Below are positions 47,054-58,599 of a DNA stretch of 64,000 nucleotides, piece by piece; position 1 is the first letter of the stretch; each line of letters starts with the position of its first letter. The stretch spans positions 48,809,501-48,873,500 of the forward strand of contig JAYKYS010000002.1 of NCBI GenBank assembly GCA_036924285.1. Direction: 5' to 3'. A model generated the notes under the pieces. It ran no database searches, had not been told where the DNA came from, and saw only the letters and a program-made list of their open reading frames with translations. Made by a program: the position numbers and the translations under genes. The DNA is from Asterella californica. Lineage: Eukaryota > Streptophyta > Marchantiopsida > Marchantiales > Aytoniaceae.

Positions 47054-48350
47054 AACGATTCATATAATGGACTGCAAGCATGGCAGAAAATGCTGAAGCA
47101 GGCGTACCGTGGATCATGTGCCACCGCCCCGTTCAGCATGGTAAGCTGACAACAACTTTCTTTTGTATTCAAGACTGTTGTGCTCCAGCTCCAGTTCCCA
47201 GCTGTTGTGGCGGACACTGAAAGATCGTTGGTAAACTTTCCAGACGATTTGCATCTAGCTCTGACGTAATGAACGAGAAGTAGGTATGATCAGGGGAAAT
47301 TGGCCATTCCCAACGTCAACGGTTCACATTAGTCTCTATCCTTGTGTCATCCACTCTAGGCTACGTTCTGATTTACGGGGTGCTATACGAAATTAAAGTT
47401 GTCTGGTAGTAGAACGGTGGTGGGTATGTTGAAGTGATCGAGCGAAACTGGACGAAACCTCATGTAGACATGTTACTACCTCATAAGATTCCTCGAGACT
47501 TCGCAGATCGACACATGCATGCAACGATTACTACTCTGATTGTTTTAAGCCTAACGCGCCTCGTAGGCCGGCTGTGTGGACTGAGGATTGGAATGGCTTG
47601 TACTTTACAGTCGTTACAGATTGGAAGTTGCAGGTACACCTCCTGCCAGTTGCTTCGGTTTTCCATCAATTCCACTTCAATTTTATTGGATTTTAAGTTC
47701 ACGGTACGACATTCATTCTTCCTGCCTGTAATTGTGGAATGGTTGATGTAACGAGTTCTCCACGTAGGGAAAAAAGGGAATGCTCGTAAGTTGAAATTGG
47801 AATTAATTGCTACGTGTTCTCCTGACTGGTTGTGAATATTAGGCTCTTCGAGGTGTAAGAGTCAGTTTGCCACGCTAATTACTTTCTCATACTTGCGTTT
47901 GTATCGTAGTGTATATTTAGTAGTTCTCCTGGGGGCCCAGACCAAGGAGCCCTGGATCTAGGTAGTATGGGTATCATCTCGGCGGATAGAATAAATATCA
48001 CCTCGGCGGATACTTGACTCTCATCGCACCGGCAAAAGAGTGAGGTGGTTACAGTTATCATGGTCCTTATCAGGCTAAAAATTGTGTTTACTGCTTGTGG
48101 GAGACCGACTCAACGTTGGCAAGTCCTTCGGTTAAAATGCAGGCATGCTTGAGCAGACGATTTTGCTCAGTTGCCGTATCACCATCAGAGTCCGGAGCGA
48201 CCCATGCTCTGGAGTGCCCAAAACATTGACAGTTGAGCCTCTATGCAGAGCAGCCAACGAGTTGGTCACTGAGGATCACATGATGCTGGGAGTATACCCC
48301 TGGGCACGCATAGCAACGAATGGCAAGATTTTATGTGCACGAGAAATTTA

Positions 48351-50640
48351 ACCGCACACGAGCCTTCGTAAGGTTACAAACCAAAACTGTAATGACCGGG
48401 AGACTTGAACTCTTAAATTTGGATTCGTATCCGACATTGTGAAGAATGGTTATCCTTCGCACTCATCTGGAAGCAGGACATATTTGTCCAGACAGAGGAT
48501 TTTGGTAGAAGTGTTTTTTGCCCGAGAATAGGTTGGGCCGCCTTATAGTCGGTGATTAGATAGTATGCATTAAAAAAACTGTAGTGTTAGGAAGAAAATA
48601 TGGTAAGCACCTAGAGGACAATTCATGTTCTGTCCGGCACACGAAAGGAATCAGATACAAAGAAAACAACTGAGTATTTTTTGCATATGTCGCATCCAGA
48701 CTAGATGAAGACTGGTCCCGCCGTGATGTCGAGAGTGAACAACCAGCATCCTGGTAATTAACCATCAGGCTGGGGTTCCCTGGGTTTTGACTCTGGAGCA
48801 GCGGACAGTCGATCGTTGCTGACATCAGTGCGACTGATATTCTCTCTTTCTGTCCTAGATATCTACCACGCGGAGCCAGCAGTTTCACAGCCTCACTTTA
48901 GTATGTCTCAACCACTTTGACCCAGGGAATTATTAACTGCAAGAAAGATTGGTCCCTGGGAAAGAAACCCTCTGAGACTTATAACAGAGAAATTCTTCTA
49001 GCCACGGCAATTCATAGTTTTAAGTGGCCAGTTCGATTCCTTCGTGTTCCTTAAACTCTTCTGCTTGTGACGATTTCTACTTCGATAATTTAGACTAATG
49101 TCTTGCACTACTGGAACACTCTCGTAGCTGTGCAACTTTTAACTTCAATGGGAAGTGACGCTTCCTCCGACAGTAACCGGGATCATCAGGAAGTCCTTCT
49201 CCGTGATGCTACGAACCTCGCGTGGAAAGAGTATCTCTCCTGAGAGAGAATTCTTCAAGACGCTTGGTACAGTAACGTCTGCGTCAAATAAAAGGTCACA
49301 TGTACAGATGTGTACGCACAAGGAATGCAAAAAGTAGGTCCGACCTGCCGACTAGAATTCTGCAACCATGAGAATGGAAAGGTAGCTTTTGAAGTCGGCC
49401 AAGGGGTTTATCAAAACTTTGAAACTGGTCCTTGAGGCTGGTCGATGCCGTTCCTTCCCATGGCCAGCCATTTCGCCATATACTCTCTGAAGTGACCTAA
49501 CGCTGGCAGCTTTTTCTTCATAAGTTAGTTGAGTCCTTCTCGCTGTTTTTAAATTTTTTTCCTCATGTATTTAAGTTTTCTTCTCCAGTCTCTACACTTG
49601 GTTAGAAAAAAAAGAAAATCGGAAAATAAAGTGCACAAAGCCGTCCTGAAATAACAATCAAGGCGTTTGTCCGAGAAGAAAGAAAAAATATAATGCTAAT
49701 AGAGGTGTAAATGTTGGAACTTTTCCGAATGATTCTGGAACTGCGGTAAGGAGTTACGATTTCTGCCCTTTGGAATGTGTTTTCTGCGGGCACTTAAGAA
49801 AATACCCATAGAAAAATATCGAGGGGTTTTCTTTTGAGTCTTCAATCGTTTCTCTTCGTTTGTTTTTGTGTAGAAATCTATTCTTTCAGAGGAAGTGTCA
49901 GATGACAAAAGTAAAAAATAATTTACTTCCAGTTCAAAAAGATAACCCAAAGTATACTTATTCTTAACAAGTATTATTAAATATGCATGTATGGATGACT
50001 CAAGTGGTTTATCCTACAGTCATGTACAGCAAAGTACAGCAAAGTAGTCAGTTCAATTCCTTGTATGTATGATTGGAGTTGCATGCAATGCAGAACTGTT
50101 AACGAAGTTTCTTGTACGAGTCCCGCTGTGGTGGACTCACATGGACAATCTCATCTTCAGCGAAGACGCCAAGGGAAACGTTTTACCATTTACTTTCCGA
50201 CGTTCCCGTGAATTATATAACCAAGTCGACTGGATATAAACCCCTCCGTCCTCAATTCGGGTTCTTTCCCGTATTTGTGCACACTAAAAACCCGTCAAAG
50301 GGTTTACTACTACTGTTCCCGTTTTACACGTGTCGCACGAACCGGTGTGGTTAAGCAAGAACACGTCGATAAAAAAGATACAAGGACAAACGTTCTTAGT
50401 TTCGGGTTATTTAGGCGTTGAACGCCGGCTCTTATAATCTCCTTGAAGTCCCTAATGATCATGATCCCCGAGCTATAGTCCACTACGTCACGACGCGGCA
50501 GAACGGTGAGTACCCAAGAGGGAACAAAACGGTCGAAGGAGGCGTAAGAAATAGCATCGAGCAAGTTGTTCGACGCAACACAAGTGGAAGGCAGATCGTC
50601 GAAAGTAGACCAAAGGGTACAATTGGTGTTGGGCTGGGCG
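48351..50640. other. Region between BGAL pseudogene and DNAJC17-like copy B, no gene seen
   Basis: Short frames on both strands lack recognisable domains. An AT-rich patch lies at about 49530-49990. The last few hundred bases before 50822 match the upstream region of copy A at about 28990-29300 (shared GGCGTCAATC and CTGGTTGATTACATT or CTAGTTGATTACATT). Confidence 0.5.
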
Positions 50641-50821
50641 TCAATCTACTGGTTGATTACATTGCCTTCAAGGTGTCACGTTCAGGTTGGGATTTTGATC
50701 TTCTGGCTGATTTTCGATTTTCGGTAACTGCAGACTACTCTGTGATCGACAAACTGTTGACAGCGTTTGACTAGCGCGGAGGTTTTGGCTCTCGCAAGGA
50801 AGAGCCTCCCAAGCTTTGGCG

Positions 50822-52188
50822 ATGGAAGAGGAGGATTTGTACTTAGTTTTAGGCATAGCGGATGGAGGTCCTGAGCTATCGCAGCTCGAAGTGAGAAAGT
50901 CGTATCGCACGCGGGCTCTTCTTTGTCACCCGGACAAGCGCCGCGGGGATGCTGCCACTGCGGGTATGTTATAATTGTGTTAGTACGGACAGCATCGTTA
51001 TTTTCTCTCTGCCCAATTTATTCCAGATATATATCGAGCATGAAGTAGAGTTTTGAGTCTGATCTCTGGAAGTTTTGGACGGAGGATCATAATCTGAGAT
51101 ATGTTGACTTCTTTCTTCTCTTTTATGTTGTATTCACAGCATTTGAGTTCGTCAAGTTACACAAAGCCTACGGGGTCTTGGGCGACAAGAAAGCCAGGAA
51201 GGCATATGACGAGCTGTGGAAGTTGCGTCGAAGTCGTACAGGAGAACTGAGTAGTAAACGTCAGAAGATGATGCAAGATTTACGAGATCGTGAACTATCA
51301 TCTGAGACGCAGAGTCGTGAAAAACGTGAAGAGGAAGAAGCGTTGAAAGGACTCAAAGTAGAAATTGTTCGACTCAAAGCAGAAATTGCTCGGATACGGG
51401 CGATGCGTCCTAAGAAGCAAAATCCGGCCGGTTCTGAATTCTCGTTTGGCACGCAAAGGAATCCTACCTTTCAGAAGGAGGGATTTGCACGTCCGGCAGC
51501 CACGGCTAGACGTGCTCATGCTTTGGAGAAGACAATGAAGGCGGCATGGTCTCGTGGAAAAGGGAGTGGATCTGGTTACACAGCTTCCAGATTGACCAAA
51601 ATATTCAGAGAATTTGGGGTGGTAGAAGAAGTGGTGATTCGCCGCAAGTCGAAGAGGAAAGGTTGTGCTTTGGTCGTCATGGATTCAAAGGAAGCTGTTA
51701 CAGCGGCCACAGAAAAATTGCGTGGGGACCTTTCAAACCCATTACAAGTAGTCCCTGTGGTGCCAGTACCAGCGCAGCAGACCGTGAATAGTACCACGGC
51801 GGGCGTAGATTCTGACTCTTTTGATAAGGAGATTCTTGCGAAGAAGGAGAAGGTACTAACTAGTCTGCTGTTTGGGCGAAGCTTTTCAATTTGTTCCGGT
51901 TGGTGGCGTATGAGATCTGATCCATGCTGTTTCATGACATGATTCCGATCGTCTTTGGCCCCTCTTACTGCTGGGTATGATTTAGTGGTACACATTGTGT
52001 TGTTATAAGCCACTCCAAACGTGAATCACTGCGAAAAGATACCTAGTAATTTGACTGAGCCTTTAAAACGGGGTTTTCACATTGTGATCAATAACCCTGA
52101 GGTTCAACATGCGGTATTTTCTCAGGCAGCGGAGAGTGCACGGATTATCAGAGAAATGGAGGAAGCAGAGGCAAAGGCCCAGTCATAA
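50822..52188 (+). CDS. DNAJC17: DNAJC17-like J-domain/RRM co-chaperone, copy B
   Basis: Same architecture and predicted spliceosome-linked role as copy A. Exons 50822-50963, 51140-51852 and 52126-52188 join in frame to 305 residues. The J domain has HPD at residues 36-38 (LLCHPDKRRGDAATA). The coiled coil holds an extra heptad compared with copy A: LKVEIVR directly before LKAEIAR. The RRM region reads YTASRLTKIFREFGVVEEVV, then GCALVVM. The tail AAESARIIREMEEAEAKAQS ends at TAA. The linker before the last exon is shorter than in A and lacks its NSSAEPVKAQAAP-type stretch. Splice sites are normal, so I judge both copies potentially functional. The first exon is 142 bp in both. Confidence 0.87.
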
Positions 52189-54780
52189 TGGCCGGAAAAG
52201 AAGAAGTTTGAAAGCCATGTGGATCAAGATGGTCTCTCAAGAATTGTTTCGGCGTTTTCGGTCCTCCTGGATCCATTACACAACCATGGAACATACAGCC
52301 GTTAGATCGGCCATGTCCTCAACTACCATCTATGTGCCTGCATGTATGTAGGTTCCTGAGATGGAAATCTTGATACTGTGAGTTTTGCTATCAAACGCAC
52401 GATTGTATGGAGTGGGATCCGTTTCTTTGTCTAAAAGCTTGTAACAGAACACTTGCTAAATAGAATCGCTTACCTGAAAACGTATTTTGATATGTGGTCC
52501 AGCTTCGCTATGTAGCATATGTTAACGATGATCGTGGACCTCGCTAACTACTGTGCCCCCTCTCAATATGTAAGTTCTTCCTTCAATCTGCGGCGTGGAG
52601 CTTAGCCCTACGTTTGCTGTATATACGCTTATGTCTGCCGTTATTTTGAGCCCAGTACGACGTAGTCGTAGGATTTCCCAAAGTACAGTATGCTGTGCGC
52701 CTCTGCAAATGCCTCACTTCAGCTCTCTTCTGTTTCTCCGTAATATTCTCCTATACTTAAAACGGTGCACAGAATTTTTGATAAAATTGTTCGAACGTTT
52801 TTCTGGACGAGTACCTATGCTTGTTGATTGCCCTGTTTACTGATTATATTACAAACATTCCGTTCTTCTGAATACTTGCTAGCTAATCTCTAGACCTCAG
52901 TTTATGACGCATTTGAAGTTCCACAGCATATGATGGCTAGTTTCAGGACCACGATTTCTGATGCATTTGGACATCCACGGCATATAATCGCTTGCACTCC
53001 ATCTAGTACAGGTAATCTTCTTGTTCTTTTCTTTCTGAGGTCCCTGGGTTTAGGAAATGGTTTTTGGCAACATTTTCCCAACACTCTACCCTCAGGTTGT
53101 ACATTTCCTGCAGAAGTTTGCATCTTCCCGCAAAATTTTACAGTCGTAGCGTACATTATGTGCCTCCATTCTCCCCGCTACGTACTTCTGCGCGTTCAGT
53201 TTTCTCGCGAGTTACCTTGAAGTGTATCTTGATGGCTTATGCATTATTGCTGCTACACGCATGGACTGAAATATGTCTGCTGTTATTAATAGCCGTGACT
53301 ATTGGCGTTCACAGGTTTTCTGTACAGGTATCGGAGTAAGGTCGAATGAGCTCCAGGGTTTCATTGGTTCCGCTCAAGCCAGTTCCGGTAACCTTTAGTC
53401 ACAGGCCTCGGAAGTGTCACAGTTGACATGAGCCAATCGTACTTGTTCTATGGATGCAAGTTGCGTAGGGATGCAAATTGGTTTCGAGACAGTCCTAGAA
53501 TACCCTCTCAAGGAAGACATCAGCCAATTGTACTTGTTCTGAGTCCGTTGTAGGGATGCAAAGTGGTACCGGTTGCCGAGATAATCCTTGCATACCCACT
53601 CCTCCTTTTGAGAGAGTGCGGTACGTTCTTCGGGGCAAAATATGAAATATGTGCTTGCTGCTTTGAAATACTTTCTCTACTGGTTGGTGGCTTACGCAAT
53701 TGGTGGCATTTTTGGGATTGGGGTTCTGATGTCACCACCTCGTACAGATTGTGAAATTGTTCCTTTGGATCTTTCCACCAGCTCGGTCATGAAGACGCAC
53801 TGAAGTCTGTGGCGAAGCAAGCATGTAAAGATAAGTTTCTTGCTCTTGCATATGATCTACTCTCAGTTTTATCTTGGTGTGCTCCTTTTGATCTTTAAAT
53901 AGTCGTTCTATAATAGAGTATTTGTGGTGTGTCACACCTCCCCTCACCACGGTTCTCGTAGCGTTCTTTTGTCTATGGTTCCCTAGTCTGTTTGTTATGC
54001 ATCGAAGATGAATCACACATAAGCGCTAACACTCGACGTTCTCGATTGCTGTTGAACAAGGCTGGCACCTCGAAGAAGACTCTTGACGATCACATAACCT
54101 CCACTATCTTGAGATGTCAGTGGACCCAGACCAGGTAGAAATGTAACCGAGGGAAGGTACGTGAACGGAAGCTTGGGAGGTTGAGCGCTCTAAAATTGTG
54201 CTCTAGTATAACATCAAAGCAGAAGGGAACGCAAGGCGCAAGGCACTTCTGCTGCCACCGGTCGAGCTTAGCTTTGTTCAGTGAAGGAGTGATTAAGCCA
54301 GCCCTCACAACTTGGACGACCGGTCTAAGATCGAGTGAGCTAGGCCCGGCAGGCGCTTCTAGAAAGAGAAGTCGACAGCGCGACACTTCCCTGGCAGGCT
54401 CTTGCTGAAGGAGAAGTAGAGATCGAAACTTCCGGGAGTCTGAATCTAGAGAGTCGTGGTAAAGGACATAGGGGGACCTAAACGGTGTTAACCCCTTCAA
54501 CGACGCCGAAACTTGCATCGACGTAAAGGAAGTCACAGGATTGGTGGCTGGAATTTCCCGTGAACCTAATAGTCCTCCTGAGATTGATGGATATCGAGTA
54601 CACATCCCAGATCGTGAACCCACTTTGCAGAGTTATCTGCAGGAGCCTGTTCGGTGACCCACGCGGGACGGATGGACTTGTAGCATTCACTTGGATAGTT
54701 GCATGTAATTCAACACGAAGGACGCAGGAATTGGACCGCTCACATATGTGCAGTGCGTCCCTTCTCTAAGGACCAGACAT
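52189..54780. other. Non-coding flank of copy B, paired with 30.9-35.2 kb
   Basis: Collinear with the flank of copy A in blocks (see that entry) but shorter, mainly because copy A has extra DNA at 31.4-33.0 kb. A local repeat is present: the phrase GCATTTG(A/G)A..CCAC(A/G)GCATAT occurs at about 52908 and again at 52961. No reading frame is conserved between the two flanks. Confidence 0.55.
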
Positions 54781-55230
54781 GCGTGTCGAGATAGTGCGGC
54801 GGCCTCAGTTCTTTGTAGAAAAGTTGGCGGTGTCACTTGCGCGGTTAGCGTGGTAAGCATGGATGTACGAAGGAGGATCCGGGTTTCGAACATCCAGGTG
54901 TAATAGACATGGCTCCGTTGCCATAATAAACATGGCTCCGTTGCCCCGTCCAAATGGAGCCGTGCAGTGGATATATAAAGGTATACAGGGCGGCCTGAGG
55001 ACCTGAGGCAGATATCACAAGATGGGCGTGACAACACTGACAAGACGTTAAACGCCGGTTTTCAGAGTTAGTGTTCGTCACGGAGTAAAGGAGCTCGTTG
55101 TATAGGAAGGATCGAAGTAGACGGTGCAGAAGCTTTTGTGTGATACATGTGAACACGCGACGGAAGGTATTGAATCTTGAGGTATATGGGTGTTGTGAGT
55201 CCTCGCAGTGCACATGAATCTAGATTACTT
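54780..55230 (+). pseudogene. Broken TMEM128-like exon 1 and intron fragment
   Basis: 54838-54975 aligns with 13890-14030 of the TMEM128-like gene: GGATGTACGAAGGAGGAT, then GCCCCGTCCAAATGGAG and GCGTGCAGTGGA or CCGTGCAGTGGA. A 20-bp piece (AATAGACATGGCTCCGTTGC / AATAAACATGGCTCCGTTGC) is doubled here. A stop interrupts soon after the start. 55020-55200 then matches the intron 1 segment at 14560-14700. The exon 1 remainder, exon 2 and exon 3 are missing. Confidence 0.7.
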
Positions 55231-55975
55231 CACGGTTGACGTTGTGCAGTATTTCCATTTCTCGGCGGGTCTTGAGGTCAAACAGAGATGTTGCCCTCGG
55301 TACATCTTGACCGGTTCAGTATGTCGATAATGGAAATACTATACACCAGACATAATCGCATTGACTGATTGGTCAAACTCTAGACGATCTTTGGACCTAA
55401 AGCGATGTGGACACGGCCACAATTATTTTTATCAATATCGGGCCGTAAACACAAAGAATGTGTTGGAGGTTCTATCTTTGTTTTACTGTATCTTTCTTTA
55501 GCTTTCACTACACTTGGAAACTTGTCGGTCGAGTGTTTGGGCAATAAGAGGGTATCTGACTTACGGTGGACGATCCAACCCTGACGGAAGCATGCACATA
55601 TATATTAGGGGGTGTAAAAGTTAGGATTTTACACTTGCGGGAGGGAGTTATGAATTCTGTAAAACTTTAGCAGGTGTTTCGCGTGGGCATCTCTTGATGG
55701 ACTCATAGGAAAACGTTTGTTGGTGTTTTTTTAACGATTATTCATTTGTTTTGTTCATTTTTTTTTGCAGTGGAACGTCTATCACATTATCTTTGAGTGT
55801 CAGAATTGAAAAAGATCAATCGAAAAAAGTGTGGGGTTGAGTCACAAACGCGACTCAGAATCAATCGCACATATAAAGTTAACTATTGCGATATTACGAA
55901 ATTTTGTTCGTTGAAGAATATTTACTTCGTAACTTTGACTCCTTCTATTATATAATCACTTCTTCCATGTAATTC

Positions 55976-56015
55976 GTTACCTAACTTTTCCTGAGGAAGT
56001 TGTTATCTTATAGAT
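55976..56015. repeat. Decayed foldback, family member 3
   Basis: TTACCTAACTTTTCCTGAGG followed by AAGTTGTTATC resembles the 18.67-kb palindrome (TTACCTAACCCTTCTGAGG) with mutated arms. Confidence 0.45.
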
Positions 56016-57916
56016 TAATTTGTGGATAAGATTAAATATGCATGCAACATTGCAACATGCATTTCTGGCGGGGAAAAGGAAGAGGAGAACAAAAACGTAC
56101 GTAGCAAGAAGAATTATCTGAAACGGTTTGCTCGCAATTGGTTTTTAGAAAGAAAATACATTAGACAAGTTATGGAATATAGAATGTAGCAATATGATTT
56201 TCAGAAAAAGCATCTAAATTTACATTTCTGGTTTAATCAAAAGTTAAATTAAAATTTTTATAATGTAAATTTTATTTTTGAATCGTAACTTTTATAAGTT
56301 AAGTTTTACTTGTTAAATTTAAATTGAAACGAAATAATATCTATCACTTTAAGAGGTATATTTCCATGTTGTAATACACTTGTTAAAAAGAAAACGGGAT
56401 ACATACATGCAGTACGCGGAGGAACTCATTTTGTTATTAAATTAAATTTGTAATTTGTAAAATTTATAACTTAAAATTTATAACTTTTTAAAGGAAAAGA
56501 ACTAAAACATAAATGAGAAGAATATTACCTCCTCCCTCTGAACATGAAAGTGTGAAATATGCATGCTTCCTAAATTGTGTGGCTGTTAGGAGCCTCTCAG
56601 CCTTACTCCAAAAGTTCCTTTTTCAGCTTCGCTCTAAGGGTTATGGGTGGGACTAGGTGAGGTTATTATCTAATATTTATGGGTAAATTTGATTTATATT
56701 AATGTCATATTTAAATTATGATATTTGAATTTATATCCTATAGAGCGAGGAAATACTTCTCCAACTTGATCTAGCGTCCATGTTTCATGTATCTTCTAAG
56801 ACGGAAGAATGTAGCATGTTTACTGGTTTATTATTTAATTTAATATGATAGCTAATTATCAGTGTTAAATTAATGTCTTAGGTCATTAGGTTTAACGTTA
56901 CACATGTTTATGTAATATGTTTAATTTTTGTAATGTTTTTGGTTAATATTAGTTAAAATCTGTTTGATCATATGGTTTAGTGTCATAAACAGTTCTTCTA
57001 CGGATAATATTTGGATTGTGTGTGGATTTTAGATATTTAAGCGAAAAACAGAATTTATGACTATTTAAAGAGGTGAAAAGGATGAAAAGACCAGGAAAGG
57101 GTTAGCATATGAAGAATGTGAATACCTCTCCATCTAACAGAGAACGCATATGGAGAATGCGAATAATACGCATCCAAAGTAACGTTTTGGATGAGGGAAG
57201 CAAAAAGACAAACGTTCATATAGCGGAGAAAATAATCAAAAATGGTTGACTGGCAACTGGTTTTTTCTAAGGTTGGCTTCCTGAGAAATACATTCTGTAT
57301 TATAGATCAGTTTCTTGAAATGTCATTCCGCATACTAAAGATACGACTTTCAAAAACATCAAGGAGCAGAAGGCAAAACTTATCTATAGTCCAGATGACT
57401 AATTCAAATAACTAAATTTAATCTTCTAAATTCAATAATTCTCCTCTCAGCTTACTAGGCTTTTTTACATACAATAGTACAACTGGGTGTTGAAAACTAT
57501 GAAACTGTACGTGTAGTGAACAAAGCGTCTGTTATGCTTCCATAAAAAGTCTTTGTTACGTTAAAAAACAATATTCAATGCAAGTGTCTTTAACTATTGC
57601 ATTGACCTTTCCAAGAGGAAGAGTTAGTGAATAAATTAAAAATCATATATATTTTTTTTTCTAAATTTGGAAGAATGTGAATATACAAAGGAGATGAATT
57701 TTTGAGAACTTTTACTCGTTTATTGTTATCAAGAAAATAGATATATGTTAAATAAGAAATATATATCGAATAGATGTATATAATTAAAATATTTCATAAA
57801 TATGCCTGGAAACACAGAGAGAGCAGAAAATAAACCATAAGTCATGAGTAGGGTGCCGTGCTTCAAAAGATACAAGTCCAGAAAACTGTAGTCATTATTT
57901 CACTTATTCAATGTGA

Positions 57917-57970
57917 GTTTAATTTAGTATCTAACCCTTCCGGCCGGAAGGGTTAAGTATTAAATTAAAC
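57917..57970. repeat. Foldback palindrome, family member 2
   Basis: 54 bp, nearly perfectly self-complementary with no loop: GTTTAATTTA at the left end, CTAACCCTTCCGG/CCGGAAGGGTTA at the centre, TAAATTAAAC at the right end. Shares the TAACCCTTC core and the TTTAATTTA outer arm with 18669-18724. Confidence 0.85.
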
Positions 57971-58249
57971 GCATGGATATTTGCCTCCTCCATCTTTCGA
58001 TGATGGAGGGTGAATATGCATGCATAAGAAAAATAATATCCGAATGTGCATGCCTCCCATATTTTCAACATTCGAGTTTTGTTGTCCTTGACACGTATAC
58101 TTTCTAGCTCGCATGTTCCTGTAACAAGATGTCATGACGACAAATGGACAAAAGTCATGATTCGGGCTACTACGAATGATCCACAACACAGAGGTACTCG
58201 TGATTGAAACGACTCGACGTGTGCTTAAACCACAGGTGGCACTATATTA

Positions 58250-58269
58250 CCGGTGGGATATCCCACCGG
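58250..58269. repeat. Perfect 20-bp palindrome
   Basis: CCGGTGGGATATCCCACCGG is its own reverse complement. A second, weaker pair (CCGGCGGGCTAGTCCACCG) follows about 45 bp downstream. Its role is unknown; it could be the end of an unrecognised DNA element. Confidence 0.8.
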
Positions 58270-58599
58270 AATCAGTTTCAGTTTGAAATTTCAGAGATTA
58301 GCTCCGGCGGGCTAGTCCACCGAAACTGCGCCCACTTGTCACGTTCTTATTTGGTGCCTAAAGTTGGTGATCTAGGGCTCAAAACGACGAGAATCTTGAG
58401 ACCTACAAAATGAGCCGTAGATGTCTTAGAACTGAAATCTGACAACTGAGAAATAAACTAAAAAGAAAAGCTGTGATGTGAACCACAAAAAAAGAATATA
58501 CTTTTTTTTGAATTTTGAAAAGTTCTCCTATCGAATGAATCTTGTTACAGTGAGTAAAACTTTTGTTACAGTGACCGGCTCGCCTGAAATGAAAATCAT

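Larger units (their letters stand above)
39205..48350 (+). pseudogene. BGAL: Beta-galactosidase pseudogene (exons 3, 6, 7, 17, 19), split by insertions
   Basis: Pieces align to the intact gene at 0.5-10.4 kb but in opposite orientation. Exon 3: 39212-39262 (AAGCTGGAATGTATCTAAAT) and, after the LTR element, 46456-46530. Exon 6: about 46575-46640 and 47065-47145 (ends GCATG/GTAAGCTG), interrupted by a retroposed insert. Exon 7: about 47505-47600, with a 3-4 base insertion that breaks the frame but leaves the codons for WTEDWNG. Exon 17: about 47920-48118. Exon 19: from 48143. Exons 4-5, 8-16 and 18 are gone. Exons 17 and 19 are separated by only 24 bases, the two ends of introns 17 and 18 fused by a deletion. 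No enzyme can be made. Confidence 0.85.
55400..58200. other. AT-rich stretch, no gene seen
   Basis: Long runs of A and T, with only very short frames. It holds two relatives of the 18.67-kb foldback (57917-57970, and a decayed one near 55976-56015). No element ends or domains were recognised. Confidence 0.5.
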
